A DNA stretch of 64,000 nt from Rhodococcus sp. UNC23MFCrub1.1 (GCF_000686025.1 NZ_JMLQ01000014.1:1-64000), one strand, 5' to 3'. Counted from the stretch's first letter, positions 9,475 through 17,848 are shown. Notes: generated from the letters alone by a model not told the origin. Numbers and translations are program-made.

Positions 9475-10791
9475 GTGCGAACCGTACCCGAGTTCGCCGC
9501 GCCCGAGCCGATGCAGTGCGGACACGACAAGACACGTCGGGGCGAATCGGGTGCACAGGTGAGTTCCCACGGGTCACGAGCGATCCTCGCGGTGGTCGGC
9601 ACCGAAATGATCTCGGCTGCACTCACGCACGCTTGTCTGCGTGTCGCGCACCTCTCGCTGAGACTTGTGGTCGACGGGATGACATGTGCAACATCGGACT
9701 GGGAGGGAGTGCGCGTGGTCGGACATGTGACCGGGGTCGGTGGTGCTGCTCTGGTCGCCGGCCGGTTCGACATGCGGTCGTGGGCGTTGATATGTGCGGC
9801 GTCGGGCGCGGTCCCGGCTCTGGTGATCGCGCTGCTCGTGCCGTCGCTGGTACGGCCGAACTGGCTGTGGGTGTTGGCGGTGGTCACCGTGTCCAGCGCG
9901 GTCGCGGTGGTGGTGACGGTGCGGGTGGGCGTGCTGAACGACCGGCAGTTCATGGTGTTGGGGTCCGGGGGGATGGTGGGCATGGCGGTGTCGGCGTTCG
10001 CCATCGCCGACCCGGCCGCGACGACGGCGGTCGGCGCGATGCTCGGGGTGGTCCCGGCGATCGCCGCGTCGGGGCCCTCACGGGCGATCACGGCGTCGTT
10101 GACGGCGGCGGCGCTCGTGTTGGCTGTGGTGGTGTGCGTCGACGGTACCGACGGTGCGGTCCGGCTCGTGGCGGTGGGTGCGGCGATCACCGTGGTGCTG
10201 GTGCCGACGGTGCTGATGGCTTCGCTACGGTCCTCTGTCGCGGCGGCGAGCACACGCCTCGAGGCGCAGGCGGTCACGGACCCGTTGACGGGGTTACTGA
10301 ACCGCCGTGGTCTGACCGCGGGGACGACGGCCCTGTTGGATGCGGCCTGCACGTCCGGGACCTCGGTGACGGGGTGTCTGGTCGACATCGATCACTTCAA
10401 GTCCGTCAACGACCAGTTCGGTCACACGGTCGGTGACCGGGTGCTCGTCGGCGTCGCGCAGACCCTGCGCGCCGCGGCCGCACCGGCCGCCCTGGTGGCG
10501 CGGTTGGGTGGGGAGGAGTTCCTGGTCCTCGGGCTCGTTCCGGCCATGGCGGGTGTGGAGAGCACGATCCTGCGGGTGCTGCGGGAGTCGGGTGGTGTGA
10601 CCGTCAGCATCGGAGTGGCACGCTGCACCGTCGTCGCTAGTGCGGACGGCGGATCCGATGTCGGTGCGGCGCTGGACACGATCACCGCCGCCGCCGACCG
10701 GGCGCTGTATGCGGCGAAGTCGTACGGCCGCGACCAGGCCGCCTACGCCACCGCGGCGCCGGTGTCCTGGTTCGCGACCGACGGTTCCTGA
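9475..10791 (+). CDS. Membrane-bound diguanylate cyclase (GGDEF)
   Basis: The N-terminal half contains about six hydrophobic segments (for example WLWVLAVVTVSSAVAVVV and ITASLTAAALVLAVVVC). A GGDEF domain follows, opening with DPLTGLLNRRGL and with the active-site loop GGEEF at about residues 345-349. DIDHFKSVNDQFGH supplies the metal and substrate residues, so the cyclase should be active. The usual RxxD inhibitory site upstream of the loop is absent (APAA), so classical product inhibition is unlikely. The start is uncertain: GTG 9475 is used, and internal starts before the first membrane segment are possible. No EAL partner is present. Confidence 0.85.
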   Translation: MRTVPEFAAPEPMQCGHDKTRRGESGAQVSSHGSRAILAVVGTEMISAALTHACLRVAHLSLRLVVDGMTCATSDWEGVRVVGHVTGVGGAALVAGRFDMRSWALICAASGAVPALVIALLVPSLVRPNWLWVLAVVTVSSAVAVVVTVRVGVLNDRQFMVLGSGGMVGMAVSAFAIADPAATTAVGAMLGVVPAIAASGPSRAITASLTAAALVLAVVVCVDGTDGAVRLVAVGAAITVVLVPTVLMASLRSSVAAASTRLEAQAVTDPLTGLLNRRGLTAGTTALLDAACTSGTSVTGCLVDIDHFKSVNDQFGHTVGDRVLVGVAQTLRAAAAPAALVARLGGEEFLVLGLVPAMAGVESTILRVLRESGGVTVSIGVARCTVVASADGGSDVGAALDTITAAADRALYAAKSYGRDQAAYATAAPVSWFATDGS

Positions 10792-10880
10792 CCCTCACCC
10801 GGACCCCGCCGCGCCGTCTGCCAGGGAGTGGCCTGCTCCAGTTGCCGATCGTGTCGGACCCCGGCGGCACGATGAGGTCC

Positions 10881-11048
10881 ATGCGCATTCGCACCCTCGC
10901 CGGACCGCCCCTGCCGCACGAGCTCGTCATCGACACCGTGCGCGCGATCCTGCTGTCGCACAGCATCCCCGAGGGTTTGGATGAGGCGCCCCCTCGTCGC
11001 CATGTCTGCGGACCGACGGTCCAGCCGACACAGAACCGACGAGGCTGA
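10881..11048 (+). CDS. Small hypothetical protein
   Basis: 55 codons from ATG 10881, with GAGG just upstream. The sequence begins MRIRTLAGPPLPHELVIDTV and contains no known domain. It lies between the GGDEF gene and the QLSMF-tail gene on the same strand. Base composition and start context are acceptable, but coding status is not certain. Confidence 0.4.
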   Translation: MRIRTLAGPPLPHELVIDTVRAILLSHSIPEGLDEAPPRRHVCGPTVQPTQNRRG

Positions 11049-11117
11049 TCCGAACCGCCGGTCCCGTCCCCAGTGTGATCCGCTGTGTTCGCGAGAGAGC
11101 GGCGTACGGTGACCGTC

Positions 11118-11483
11118 ATGGCGACACCCGTTGACCAGAACCGCGACTCGACGACACCCGGCGTGTCCAGTGCTGCGGTCGACGACGCGGTGCGGGTGTT
11201 GCACGACCGCCTCGATGTCATGCTGGATCGGTTGACCGATTCGGTGATGGGGGCTCCCACACCGGGTTCGGCGTCCTGGCGGACCCGGTACGGTACCCCC
11301 GGCGCGCTCACTACCGCTGTGCGGGCACAGGACCGCACCGCGGTGCGGGCGATGATCGCAGCCCGCGCCGGGGTCGTCGACCCCGCTGCGCCCGCCCCGG
11401 TGCGCCACCGGCCCACCTCGGGGGCGGTGTCACCGCGCCGGCGGCGGCCGCGACCGGATCCGGCGCAACTGTCGATGTTCTGA
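11118..11483 (+). CDS. Hypothetical protein with C-terminal clamp-binding-like tail
   Basis: 121 residues from ATG 11118 (MATPVDQNRDS). The first half is predicted helical (VDDAVRVLHDRLDVMLDRLTD). The second half is Arg/Pro-rich, and the protein ends with PDPAQLSMF. QLSMF at the very C-terminus matches the bacterial sliding-clamp-binding pentapeptide pattern (Q-L-S/D-L/M-F) of polymerases and Hda-type proteins. This suggests, but does not prove, docking on DnaN. No family is recognised. It precedes a recombinase-like gene by about 130 bases on the same strand. Confidence 0.62.
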   Translation: MATPVDQNRDSTTPGVSSAAVDDAVRVLHDRLDVMLDRLTDSVMGAPTPGSASWRTRYGTPGALTTAVRAQDRTAVRAMIAARAGVVDPAAPAPVRHRPTSGAVSPRRRRPRPDPAQLSMF

Positions 11484-11611
11484 CTTCGCCACGCCGTCTC
11501 CTCGGTGGTGCTGCGATCACGGTTGCACGCGATGGTGTCGACCTGGTTCGTTGTGAATGCGCCCCGACGGTGGGTCGAGGGTGTCGGGGCGTGGCGCTAG
11601 CGTCGACGGTC

Positions 11612-12601
11612 ATGGTCGAGGGGGCGGGTGTGCCGGTCGGGTACCGGTACGAGTGGGCACTGTTCGCCGACTGGTGCGCCGCCGCCGATGCGAGCGCCCT
11701 GCCGGCATCAGCGTTGACGCTGGCGCAGTTCTTGGCCGAGAACCCAGCCGGGGATGCTGCCCGACGCCGACTGGTGGCGGTCGTCAATCACGTCCACACC
11801 GCGGCCGGGCACCCGGCGCCGGGGACGGTGACGGCGATCCGTCTGCAACTCGACCGGGCCCGCACCGCCCGGGCGACGGTGCTACGCAGCCGGGTCGCAC
11901 CGATTATCAGTGCGTTGCCGGTGGTGGGGTGGCCGACCGGGATGTTCGGGCGCCGCGACGCCGTCATCCTCGCCCTCCACGGGGCAGGGTTGCGTGCGGT
12001 CGACATCGCCCGCCTCGACCGGCGGGACATCACCGTGGCCGGAGAAGGTGTGCGGATCGGTGGTCGCCACCAGCTGCACCTGCATCTGCATCCCGACACC
12101 GACGGCGGCGGTGGTGGGGTGGTGATCGAGTACGCGGCGGTGTGGCGGCGGTGGGAGCAGGTGCTGCGGGTGGTGCAGGAGCACCCGTCGACGCGGGTGC
12201 TCGAACAGCACCTACGGACAGGCGTCTTCCCCGATAACAGCGACTACCGCGGTGGGTCGGGTCCGGTGGTGGTGCCGATCAACCGGTGGGGCGCGGTCCC
12301 GCTCCCGCTGGTGTCGATGGCACCGGCGGCGATCGCATCGGTGGTGACCAGCCACCTGGCGGGGACGCCGGCACGACACCGACGCATACCCGAACGGCCC
12401 GCACCGTCGAGGTCGGCGGCGGAGCCGCCCGCACTGTTCGGCGATCCCGCCGCGGTGCTGTCCGACACGTACGCGGCGGGTGTCGCGGCCCGGGCGGCGG
12501 CGCACACCGCCCTCGCCGACGTGGGGGACGTTCTCGACGAGGTGGAGGACCGCGCCGAGAAACTGCTGCGCCGCACCCTCGAGCTGCTCGACGAGCTCTG
12601 A
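11612..12601 (+). CDS. Tyrosine-recombinase-like protein, probably catalytically degenerate
   Basis: The start is ATG 11612. The N-terminal helical part (YRYEWALFADWCAAADASAL) looks like the SAM-like core-binding domain of integrases. FGRRDAVILALHGAGLRAVDIARLDRRDI matches the box around the first catalytic Arg (GLR-x-x-DIA-x-L). The second box (HxLRH) and a nucleophilic Tyr near the C-terminus are not recognisable; the tail is instead a long helix (DEVEDRAEKLLRRTLELLDEL). It may act as a DNA-binding or accessory recombination protein. Fold assignment is moderate; loss of activity is inferred from the missing residues. Confidence 0.6.
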   Translation: MVEGAGVPVGYRYEWALFADWCAAADASALPASALTLAQFLAENPAGDAARRRLVAVVNHVHTAAGHPAPGTVTAIRLQLDRARTARATVLRSRVAPIISALPVVGWPTGMFGRRDAVILALHGAGLRAVDIARLDRRDITVAGEGVRIGGRHQLHLHLHPDTDGGGGGVVIEYAAVWRRWEQVLRVVQEHPSTRVLEQHLRTGVFPDNSDYRGGSGPVVVPINRWGAVPLPLVSMAPAAIASVVTSHLAGTPARHRRIPERPAPSRSAAEPPALFGDPAAVLSDTYAAGVAARAAAHTALADVGDVLDEVEDRAEKLLRRTLELLDEL

Positions 12602-12618
12602 CCGGCATTCCTGCCGGT
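12601..12618 (+). terminator. Short hairpin after the recombinase-like gene
   Basis: A perfect 7-bp inverted repeat (ACCGGCA, TTCC loop, TGCCGGT) begins at the stop codon. There is no T-tract, so terminator function is only likely from its position. Confidence 0.4.
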
Positions 12619-12746
12619 ACGTCGGTTAGGCGATGTCCCCGGGGAGAGCGCCCGTGCGCGAAGGCGCACGCCCAACGTCGGGGCGACACACCGGTGACAG
12701 CGCAGCTTGCAATGCTGCATGGGCACCCGGTGGGTGAGACGCCGGT

Positions 12747-13118
12747 TCAGTGGGCGTTGTCGAACGCCTCGATGACGTGCTCGGGGATGCGGCCACGGCC
12801 GCTGAGCTCGTACCCGTTGCTGTTCGCCCACTCGCGGATTGCCTTGGTCTGCTCCCGGTCCCGCTTCGCCGGCGCGGCAGCGGATCCGGTGGTGGACGCG
12901 CCACTCGCCTTCGTCGTGCGGCGCTTGCGGCCGCCGATGCGTTCGGCGTGGCTGATGTAGTAGTCGAGCTTGCGGTGGAACTCGGTCGCATTCTTCGATT
13001 TCAGGTCGATGGCGTAGGCAACGCCGTTGACGGAGAACTCGATCGATTCCCCGGAACCGTCGTCGATTGCGGTGCCGTCGATGTCATCGGTCAACTGGGT
13101 GATCAACTGCTTCGCCAC
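12747..13118 (-). CDS. lsr2: Lsr2-family nucleoid-associated protein (copy 1)
   Basis: The GTG start at 13118 has GAGGA seven bases upstream and gives the usual N-terminus ([15 protein letters not shown]). The dimerisation domain ([22 protein letters not shown]) is followed by a basic linker ([12 protein letters not shown]). The C-terminal DNA-binding domain includes [34 protein letters not shown], with the AT-hook-like RGR. Lsr2 bridges and silences AT-rich, often foreign, DNA. A plasmid-borne copy probably lowers the cost of carriage or silences cargo. A second copy lies at 19795-20169. Confidence 0.93.
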   Translation of the reverse strand: MAKQLITQLTDDIDGTAIDDGSGESIEFSVNGVAYAIDLKSKNATEFHRKLDYYISHAERIGGRKRRTTKASGASTTGSAAAPAKRDREQTKAIREWANSNGYELSGRGRIPEHVIEAFDNAH

Positions 13119-13469
13119 GGCGCATTCCTCGCTGTCGGTACTGATCGCTGCCTTTACGATCCTGCCACAACGATTCATTGTCAAAACCGCACTACATGTT
13201 AGGTTTCTAGATAAGCATCCGCGACATCACCGACCGCGTCGCGGACGTCAGAGCGCTCGCAGACGCAGATATGAGACGCGGAGCGCGAAAGGTCCGCCGG
13301 GTTGGCAGTAGGGCAAGGGTAGACCTCGCGTGACTATTCGAGCTGACATAAAAGAACGTTTCTGTCGCAGGTCCGCGGCCGAGATCGGCCTGCGGACCCA
13401 CCAGCCACGACGGTGTGCCAGAAACGTGAGCTAAACCGATCGTGTCAGAACTGGCCGTGTCGGTGAGTT
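13119..13469. promoter_or_regulatory. Divergent control region between lsr2 copy 1 and the resolvase
   Basis: 350 bases. The AT-richer part at 13160-13225 probably holds the lsr2 promoter. A 12/13-bp inverted repeat (GGTCCGCGGCCG and its near-complement CGGCCTGCGGACC) lies at 13370-13398 with a short loop. Because it sits just upstream of a serine resolvase it may be part of a res site or a regulatory hairpin. The plus strand carries an open frame at 13212-13330 without a normal start. Confidence 0.4.
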
Positions 13470-14042
13470 GTGGCAGTCTTCGGCCCTGTGGGACACAAAT
13501 ACGGCTACGCCAGGGTCTCGACCACCGAACAGACTCCCGCCTTGCAGAGCGACGCTCTGACAGCGTTCGGGTGCGAACGACTCTTCGTCGACACCGTCAG
13601 CGGATCCACCACCACCCGGCCGGCCCTTAACGAACTCCTCGCCACACTCCTGCCCGGCGACACCCTCTGCGTGTGGCGGTTAGACCGACTCGGCCGCAAC
13701 CTCCCACATCTGATCGAGCTCGTCGACGGACTCAAAGCCAGGGGAGTGGCCTTCGCCTCCGTCACCGAACAGATCGACACCAGCACCGCCAACGGCGAAC
13801 TCATCTTCCACATCTTCGGCGCCCTCGCCGCCTTCGAACGTCAACTCCTCCGAGAACGCACCAACGCCGGCCTCGCCGCCGCCCGCGAACGCGGCAAGGT
13901 CGGCGGCCGACCACCAGCTCTCACACCTTCCAAGAAACGCGAAGCCACCCGAATGCGCAACCAGGGCAGCACCGTCGGTGACATCGCCGACGTGCTCGGC
14001 GTCAGCAAACGCACCCTCTACCGTCATTTCTCGGCCCGCTGA
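13470..14042 (+). CDS. Serine recombinase, resolvase/invertase family
   Basis: The catalytic domain begins KYGYARVSTTEQ with the nucleophilic Ser. It continues with the arginine-containing LCVWRLDRLGRNLPHLIELV and with FHIFGALAAFERQLLRERTNAGL, the family's E-helix signature. The C-terminal helix-turn-helix reads VGDIADVLGVSKRTLYRHF. At about 190 residues it has the normal size for a small resolvase. GTG 13470 is used; GTG 13488 (VGHKYGYARVST) is equally plausible. No transposase is nearby, so it probably resolves plasmid multimers or is left from a Tn3-like element. Confidence 0.92.
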   Translation: MAVFGPVGHKYGYARVSTTEQTPALQSDALTAFGCERLFVDTVSGSTTTRPALNELLATLLPGDTLCVWRLDRLGRNLPHLIELVDGLKARGVAFASVTEQIDTSTANGELIFHIFGALAAFERQLLRERTNAGLAAARERGKVGGRPPALTPSKKREATRMRNQGSTVGDIADVLGVSKRTLYRHFSAR

Positions 14043-14080
14043 ACAACCCACAAAAGGCCGGGCCGAATGAGCTGGCAGAA

Positions 14081-15163
14081 CTACCGTTGCCAGTCGGCTC
14101 GGCGGTCATCCATGACGCGGCCAGCCTGCCAGCGTCGGCTCGTACTGGGGTGAATGAGCATGTTCGACCGCTTCATCAGTTCGACGGTGTCGTAACCGGG
14201 GAACTTCGAGCCCCCATCGGCCGGCTCAATGGCTTTCCATTGCCGACCGTGTTGAACGATCAGCGTCGGCATTGCCTGGCGTTCGTCCCAGCAGGTCGTC
14301 ATCGCATTGGTCAGTTGTTCGAGGAAGCGCGCTACAGAATCGCACAACCCGTTAAGCACTGCTGGCGAAGACGACATCACGTACGCGTCCAGCATGGAGC
14401 TGCGTCGACCCTGCCCGCCACCGAAGGCGAGAGACTGCAACTCGCTCCACTTCGGATGACGATGAAACAAGGTGGCGAACTGCCGATCCGACGTCGACAC
14501 GGTCACGCTTGTCCCGCCAGCACGGTGGGCCATGCCGTTGCGGGTGTCGCGCATCCACGGTAACCAGTCTTCAGGGCCGAACGGTTCCCAGTCGAGGACC
14601 GTTGCGAGTAGGGCCTCCTGAACCTCTCGACCGGGTGACCCAACCGGCTCGAACATGTTCTTTTCAGAAGAACTCAAGATCTGCCGGGAGTTTTTTTCTA
14701 ACGAGGTCCAGTCCAACCCCACCGCGTCACGCACCACTATACCGCCGACGATGTAGATCGCTACAGCGGCGCGATCTAATGCTTGACCGAGATGAAAAAA
14801 GCAGGAATGAGCTGACTCTCTGATTGTCATAGCCCGTTGCCTGCCGACTGCATCAAGTGGGAAGTAGGACTCGCCTTTTGTCTTCAACGCAAAGTGCTCG
14901 GCGGTTACTTTTTCTGAGTGCGTTGTGGCCGCCAGCGACGCGGAAAGTATTGACTCTCTAACGCCCATCACTAGCTGAATCAGGTAGTCCGATAACAGAG
15001 TGAGCGTTTTCCAGTCACTGAACCCGGACCACCAGTTGAATCCACCAGCATCAACGTCGAGTTCCTCGACCAACCGCTCCGTGAAACCGGTCAACACCCG
15101 CACAGCCGGTTCGACTCTTCTCTCATACAGCGCGGCATCGGGCGGTAAGGGCATCGTAAACAT
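14081..15163 (-). CDS. Unknown accessory protein with a HEPN-type RN-x3-H motif
   Basis: 360 residues from ATG 15163, without strong similarity to a named family. The protein is mostly helical. Near residues 204-214 it reads MRDTRNGMAHRAG, so R208-N209-x-x-x-H213 fits the R-x4-6-H signature of HEPN ribonucleases common in toxins and abortive-infection systems. An upstream helix (HLGQALDRAAVAIYIVGG) could be the first HEPN helix. GC content is distinctly lower than the flanking plasmid genes, and the gene is convergent to the resolvase. Repeat R1 lies just upstream. A defence or toxin role is plausible but unproven. Confidence 0.75.
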   Translation of the reverse strand: MFTMPLPPDAALYERRVEPAVRVLTGFTERLVEELDVDAGGFNWWSGFSDWKTLTLLSDYLIQLVMGVRESILSASLAATTHSEKVTAEHFALKTKGESYFPLDAVGRQRAMTIRESAHSCFFHLGQALDRAAVAIYIVGGIVVRDAVGLDWTSLEKNSRQILSSSEKNMFEPVGSPGREVQEALLATVLDWEPFGPEDWLPWMRDTRNGMAHRAGGTSVTVSTSDRQFATLFHRHPKWSELQSLAFGGGQGRRSSMLDAYVMSSSPAVLNGLCDSVARFLEQLTNAMTTCWDERQAMPTLIVQHGRQWKAIEPADGGSKFPGYDTVELMKRSNMLIHPSTSRRWQAGRVMDDRRADWQR

Positions 15164-15249
15164 GATACCCGCAGGTCACCGCCCAAAGAGGCTGACGGTC
15201 ACACACAGCTCTCAAACGCTCTACCGAGGACCACGGAAACATGGTTGTG

Positions 15250-15624
15250 CTCCGTCGCTTTCGCACAATCGCTTCCCAGCCGAACAGGTGGGAGGTGGCA
15301 ACCGAGTGGGAGTGGTCGGCGGTTCTCCGTCGTAGGCCAGGCCGTGGTCGGCCGGGGCGGTAGGCCACCTTGCGGGCGTCCTCTGATCGCAACTGCGCTG
15401 CGCTCCGTCCTGTCAAGAGCGTTGTTCTTTCGATACATCTGGCTACTCCGATGCTGCGGCACTCGCGGCCTCGACCACCAACACCCGACCTCCGCTTGCG
15501 CTCCGGCCCCTGCGGGGTCCGAAAACTTCTCAAAGCCCTACGGTGAGAACTTTCCGGCTCGGATGCTGGTGCCGGCCGCTCGCACCGCCTCCTCTGCGCC
15601 ACGCCAGATGACGACGAAAGAACG
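15250..15624. repeat. Dispersed palindromic repeat, copy R1
   Basis: First of three related copies (the others end at 17110 and 22623). The 202-bp core (15423-15624) has imperfect terminal inverted repeats: TGTTCTTTCG...CATCTGG on the left, CCAGATG...CGAAAGAACG on the right. An inner, somewhat degraded hairpin pairs GAAAACTTCTCA near 15521 with TGAGAACTTT near 15544, preceded by a CCCCTGCGGGG mini-hairpin. Similarity to R3 continues about 170 bases upstream of the core. It contains no gene and lies between the minus-strand HEPN-motif gene and a plus-strand gene. Confidence 0.8.
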
Positions 15625-15649
15625 ACTAGGGGAGAAGTGGTTCACCGGT

Positions 15650-16141
15650 ATGAACGCACAGCAGGCCATCGAGGACTACATCGCCGACGTGCAGCGCACG
15701 TCGACCCGAGAACGACGACAGCGAGCACGAGGTGCGCCTGATGGGGCCACCCGGGCCGACGACTGGCGCGTGTGGGCGATCTCCCTCGGAGCCACCATCG
15801 CCGACATCGCCGACGCAGAACGGGCCGATCACCCCGCAGACCGGCCGGACGAGGCGATCCGCACGGTGACCGTGCAGTACGGCGCACACCGCCGTTTCGA
15901 GGCAATGGCCCACGCGGACTACCGCCCGCTCGAGACGGACCGGTGGGAGTCGGCGGCCGAGGCGAACCTCATGGGCGCCGAAGCGCTCGGGGCCACTGCC
16001 GAGGACCTCGCCATCGCCCGCAGCAGCAGATGGCGTGAGGCGGACTTCGACGACTCCGAACCGTGCCGACCCTGTGGCTGCAAGCCCTACGACTGCGACG
16101 GCTACACCGACGCCGAGTTCGACGCCGACGCCTGGACCTGA
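15650..16141 (+). CDS. Hypothetical protein with Cys-rich C-terminus
   Basis: 163 residues from ATG 15650; an in-frame ATG at 15608 lies inside repeat R1 and lacks a ribosome binding site. The N-terminus reads MNAQQAIEDYIADVQRTS. The body is acidic and Ala/Glu-rich. The end has the pattern CRPCGCKPYDCDGY, four cysteines that could bind a metal. No family is recognised. It is first in a run of small plus-strand genes leading to parB. Confidence 0.65.
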   Translation: MNAQQAIEDYIADVQRTSTRERRQRARGAPDGATRADDWRVWAISLGATIADIADAERADHPADRPDEAIRTVTVQYGAHRRFEAMAHADYRPLETDRWESAAEANLMGAEALGATAEDLAIARSSRWREADFDDSEPCRPCGCKPYDCDGYTDAEFDADAWT

Positions 16142-16192
16142 CGGGGCCCGTCCTACCGCCTGAGCGCCCCACCACCGGAAGGAACACACCGA

Positions 16193-16519
16193 ATGCCTGC
16201 ACAAGCGTGGGTGACCCTGATCGTCGGCGTCCTCGCCGTCGTCGGGGTCGCCCTGACTGTCCGCCAACGCACCATCGCCGACAAACGCACCCAAGCGTGG
16301 CAACGCATCACCTGGTGCCTCGACCACACTGTCGGGGACGATCCGGACGAGGCCGAACTCGGCTGGGACATCTACACCACCGTCACCGATTCCCCGCTCA
16401 TCACCAGCACTGAGAAAGGTGTGCTCAAGGTCGTGGCCGACCGATCCGCACGCGACCTGGCGCGCACGACGGAAACCGAGCACACTGAGAGCCAGAACGA
16501 GCAGGAGGACCCGCGATGA
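16193..16519 (+). CDS. Small single-pass membrane protein
   Basis: 108 residues from ATG 16193, with GGAAGGAAC upstream. The N-terminal hydrophobic segment (AWVTLIVGVLAVVGVALTV) is followed by a soluble acidic domain (LGWDIYTTVTDSPLITSTEKGVL). No known family. Its stop overlaps the next start (ATGA), so it is coupled to the following gene. Confidence 0.7.
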   Translation: MPAQAWVTLIVGVLAVVGVALTVRQRTIADKRTQAWQRITWCLDHTVGDDPDEAELGWDIYTTVTDSPLITSTEKGVLKVVADRSARDLARTTETEHTESQNEQEDPR

Positions 16520-16689
16520 CGACCACCGAACCCCGCAAGGCCTGGACACCCGACGAACGAAGCCGTGTCGCCGCCGCCGCCGCTCGCGCGTCGATCGCCA
16601 TGCGCGAACGCGACGGAGATGAGGTTCCGCAGTGGCTCCGCGACGTCGCCGCCGGCAAACCCATCTCCAAGGCCGACGCCCACAGCTGA
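16516..16689 (+). CDS. Small hypothetical protein
   Basis: 57 residues (MTTTEPRKAWTPDERSRVAA...), overlapping the stop of the preceding membrane-protein gene by four bases. It is rich in charged residues and predicted helical. No family is recognised. A strong hairpin follows 18 bases after its stop. Confidence 0.6.
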   Translation: MTTTEPRKAWTPDERSRVAAAAARASIAMRERDGDEVPQWLRDVAAGKPISKADAHS

Positions 16690-16706
16690 CCCGACAGGAC
16701 CGACGA

Positions 16707-16737
16707 GGCCCGTACCCCCACCGAGGGGGTGCGGGCC
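16707..16737 (+). terminator. Strong hairpin terminator
   Basis: A 13-bp stem (GGCCCGTACCCCC against GGGGGTGCGGGCC, one G-T pair) with an ACCGA loop, followed by TTCCTCGT. It ends the 15.6-16.7 kb transcription unit. Confidence 0.75.
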
Positions 16738-16814
16738 TTCCTCGTGTCCGGGGCCAGGCTCGGCAGTGCGCCGACGTCGGGTGTCGCCGGCCGATCGGTT
16801 CGGCGGCCGGCGGT

Positions 16815-17110
16815 GCTGGCGCGTTGGCCGGCCGCGGGCCGGGCGTAGCCCACCCTGCGGGCGTGCCCTGATCGGAACTCCGCTGCGCTCCGTCCTGTGA
16901 AAAAGCGTCGTTCTTCGACACATCTGGCTCTCTTCGATCCTGCGGCACTCCCTCCCTCACCGCCAACACCCGACCTCCGCTGCGCTCCGGCCCCTGCGGG
17001 GTCCGAAAACTTCTCAGAACGCCTCCGGCTGAGAACTTTTCGGATCGGATGCTGGCATCGGTCACTCGCACCGCCTGATCTGCGCTACGCCAGATGACGG
17101 CGAAAGAACG
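16815..17110. repeat. Dispersed palindromic repeat, copy R2
   Basis: Second copy. The 202-bp core at 16909-17110 has end motifs CGTTCTTCG...CATCTGG and CCAGATG...CGAAAGAACG. The inner hairpin is nearly perfect: GAAAACTTCTCAG (17005-17017) pairs with CTGAGAACTTTTC (17029-17041). Similarity upstream of the core is shorter than between R1 and R3. It has no cargo gene on its left, only the terminator of the preceding unit. Confidence 0.8.
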
Positions 17111-17160
17111 CGGGGAGGGCCACCAGGTCCGCACCGCCCGAGTTGGCAGGGGCCACCACC

Positions 17161-17457
17161 ATGAGCAGCACCGATACCTACTGGACCACCTACGACAACG
17201 CGCTCGACGACGCTGCCGGAGCGACCACCACCACCGAACTGATCGCCGCACTCAACCGGCACTTCGCTCCGTCCTCCGGGGTGGCGTTCTTCCCCAACGG
17301 AGCCGACCGCGACCTCCTCGGAACACTCACCGACGCCGGACATTTCACGCTCGTCTGGATGCGCGCCGACTACTACTTCGCCATGCGCGACAGCGCAGGT
17401 GACGGGTTCACCTTCATCGAAGGCGACCTCGTCCACGGCGTCGAACGCCCACTTTGA
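17161..17457 (+). CDS. Hypothetical protein
   Basis: 98 residues from ATG 17161 (MSSTDTYWTTYDNALDDA). A compact alpha/beta pattern includes GHFTLVWMRADYYFAM and a C-terminal GDGFTFIEGDLVHGV. No recognised domain. It starts 50 bases downstream of repeat R2. Confidence 0.62.
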   Translation: MSSTDTYWTTYDNALDDAAGATTTTELIAALNRHFAPSSGVAFFPNGADRDLLGTLTDAGHFTLVWMRADYYFAMRDSAGDGFTFIEGDLVHGVERPL

Positions 17458-17489
17458 TCACCCCCACACCCACCGAGGAGCACGCAGCC

Positions 17490-17744
17490 ATGACCAGCAG
17501 TTTCCAGACCGCCACCACGGGCGCAGTGGGGGAGGCGGTGCTGACCATCCGCGCCCACGCACTGCGCCAGATCACTGCCTACACCGCCAAGGCGGTTACG
17601 GCAGCAGCGAACCCCGAAGCGTCCACCGAAGCCGCGCACCGCGAACGCGCCGCCTACTGGGCGTGCACCGCCCGCGAAGCCGGAGCCACCGAGGCTCAGA
17701 TCGACGCCGCCGGAGCAGCCGGAACGGCGCAGGGCACCGCATGA
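17490..17744 (+). CDS. Small Ala-rich hypothetical protein
   Basis: 84 residues from ATG 17490, preceded by GAGGAG at good spacing. The protein is almost entirely helical and Ala/Glu-rich (EAAHRERAAYWACTAREAGATEAQ). Function unknown. It is the last small gene before parB. Confidence 0.65.
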   Translation: MTSSFQTATTGAVGEAVLTIRAHALRQITAYTAKAVTAAANPEASTEAAHRERAAYWACTAREAGATEAQIDAAGAAGTAQGTA

Positions 17745-17819
17745 ACACCGACACGGTTCGGAGCCGGGGACCACCGACCCGGGGAGCGACCACCCGACCA
17801 ACACCACCAGAACAGAAAA

Positions 17820-17848
17820 ACACCGGACAGCTGTTACCTGCCCGGTGT
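17820..17848 (+). promoter_or_regulatory. Inverted repeat upstream of parB
   Basis: ACACCGGACAG and CTGCCCGGTGT pair over 10 of 11 positions around a CTGTTAC loop, 34 bases before the parB start. It may be a terminator for the preceding small genes or an autoregulatory site for the partition protein. Confidence 0.45.

Noticed and set aside
15250..15607. N-terminal extension of the 15.65-kb gene through repeat R1
   Set aside because: The extension would translate the palindromic repeat, which also occurs in R2 and R3 where the frame is not conserved with the downstream gene.
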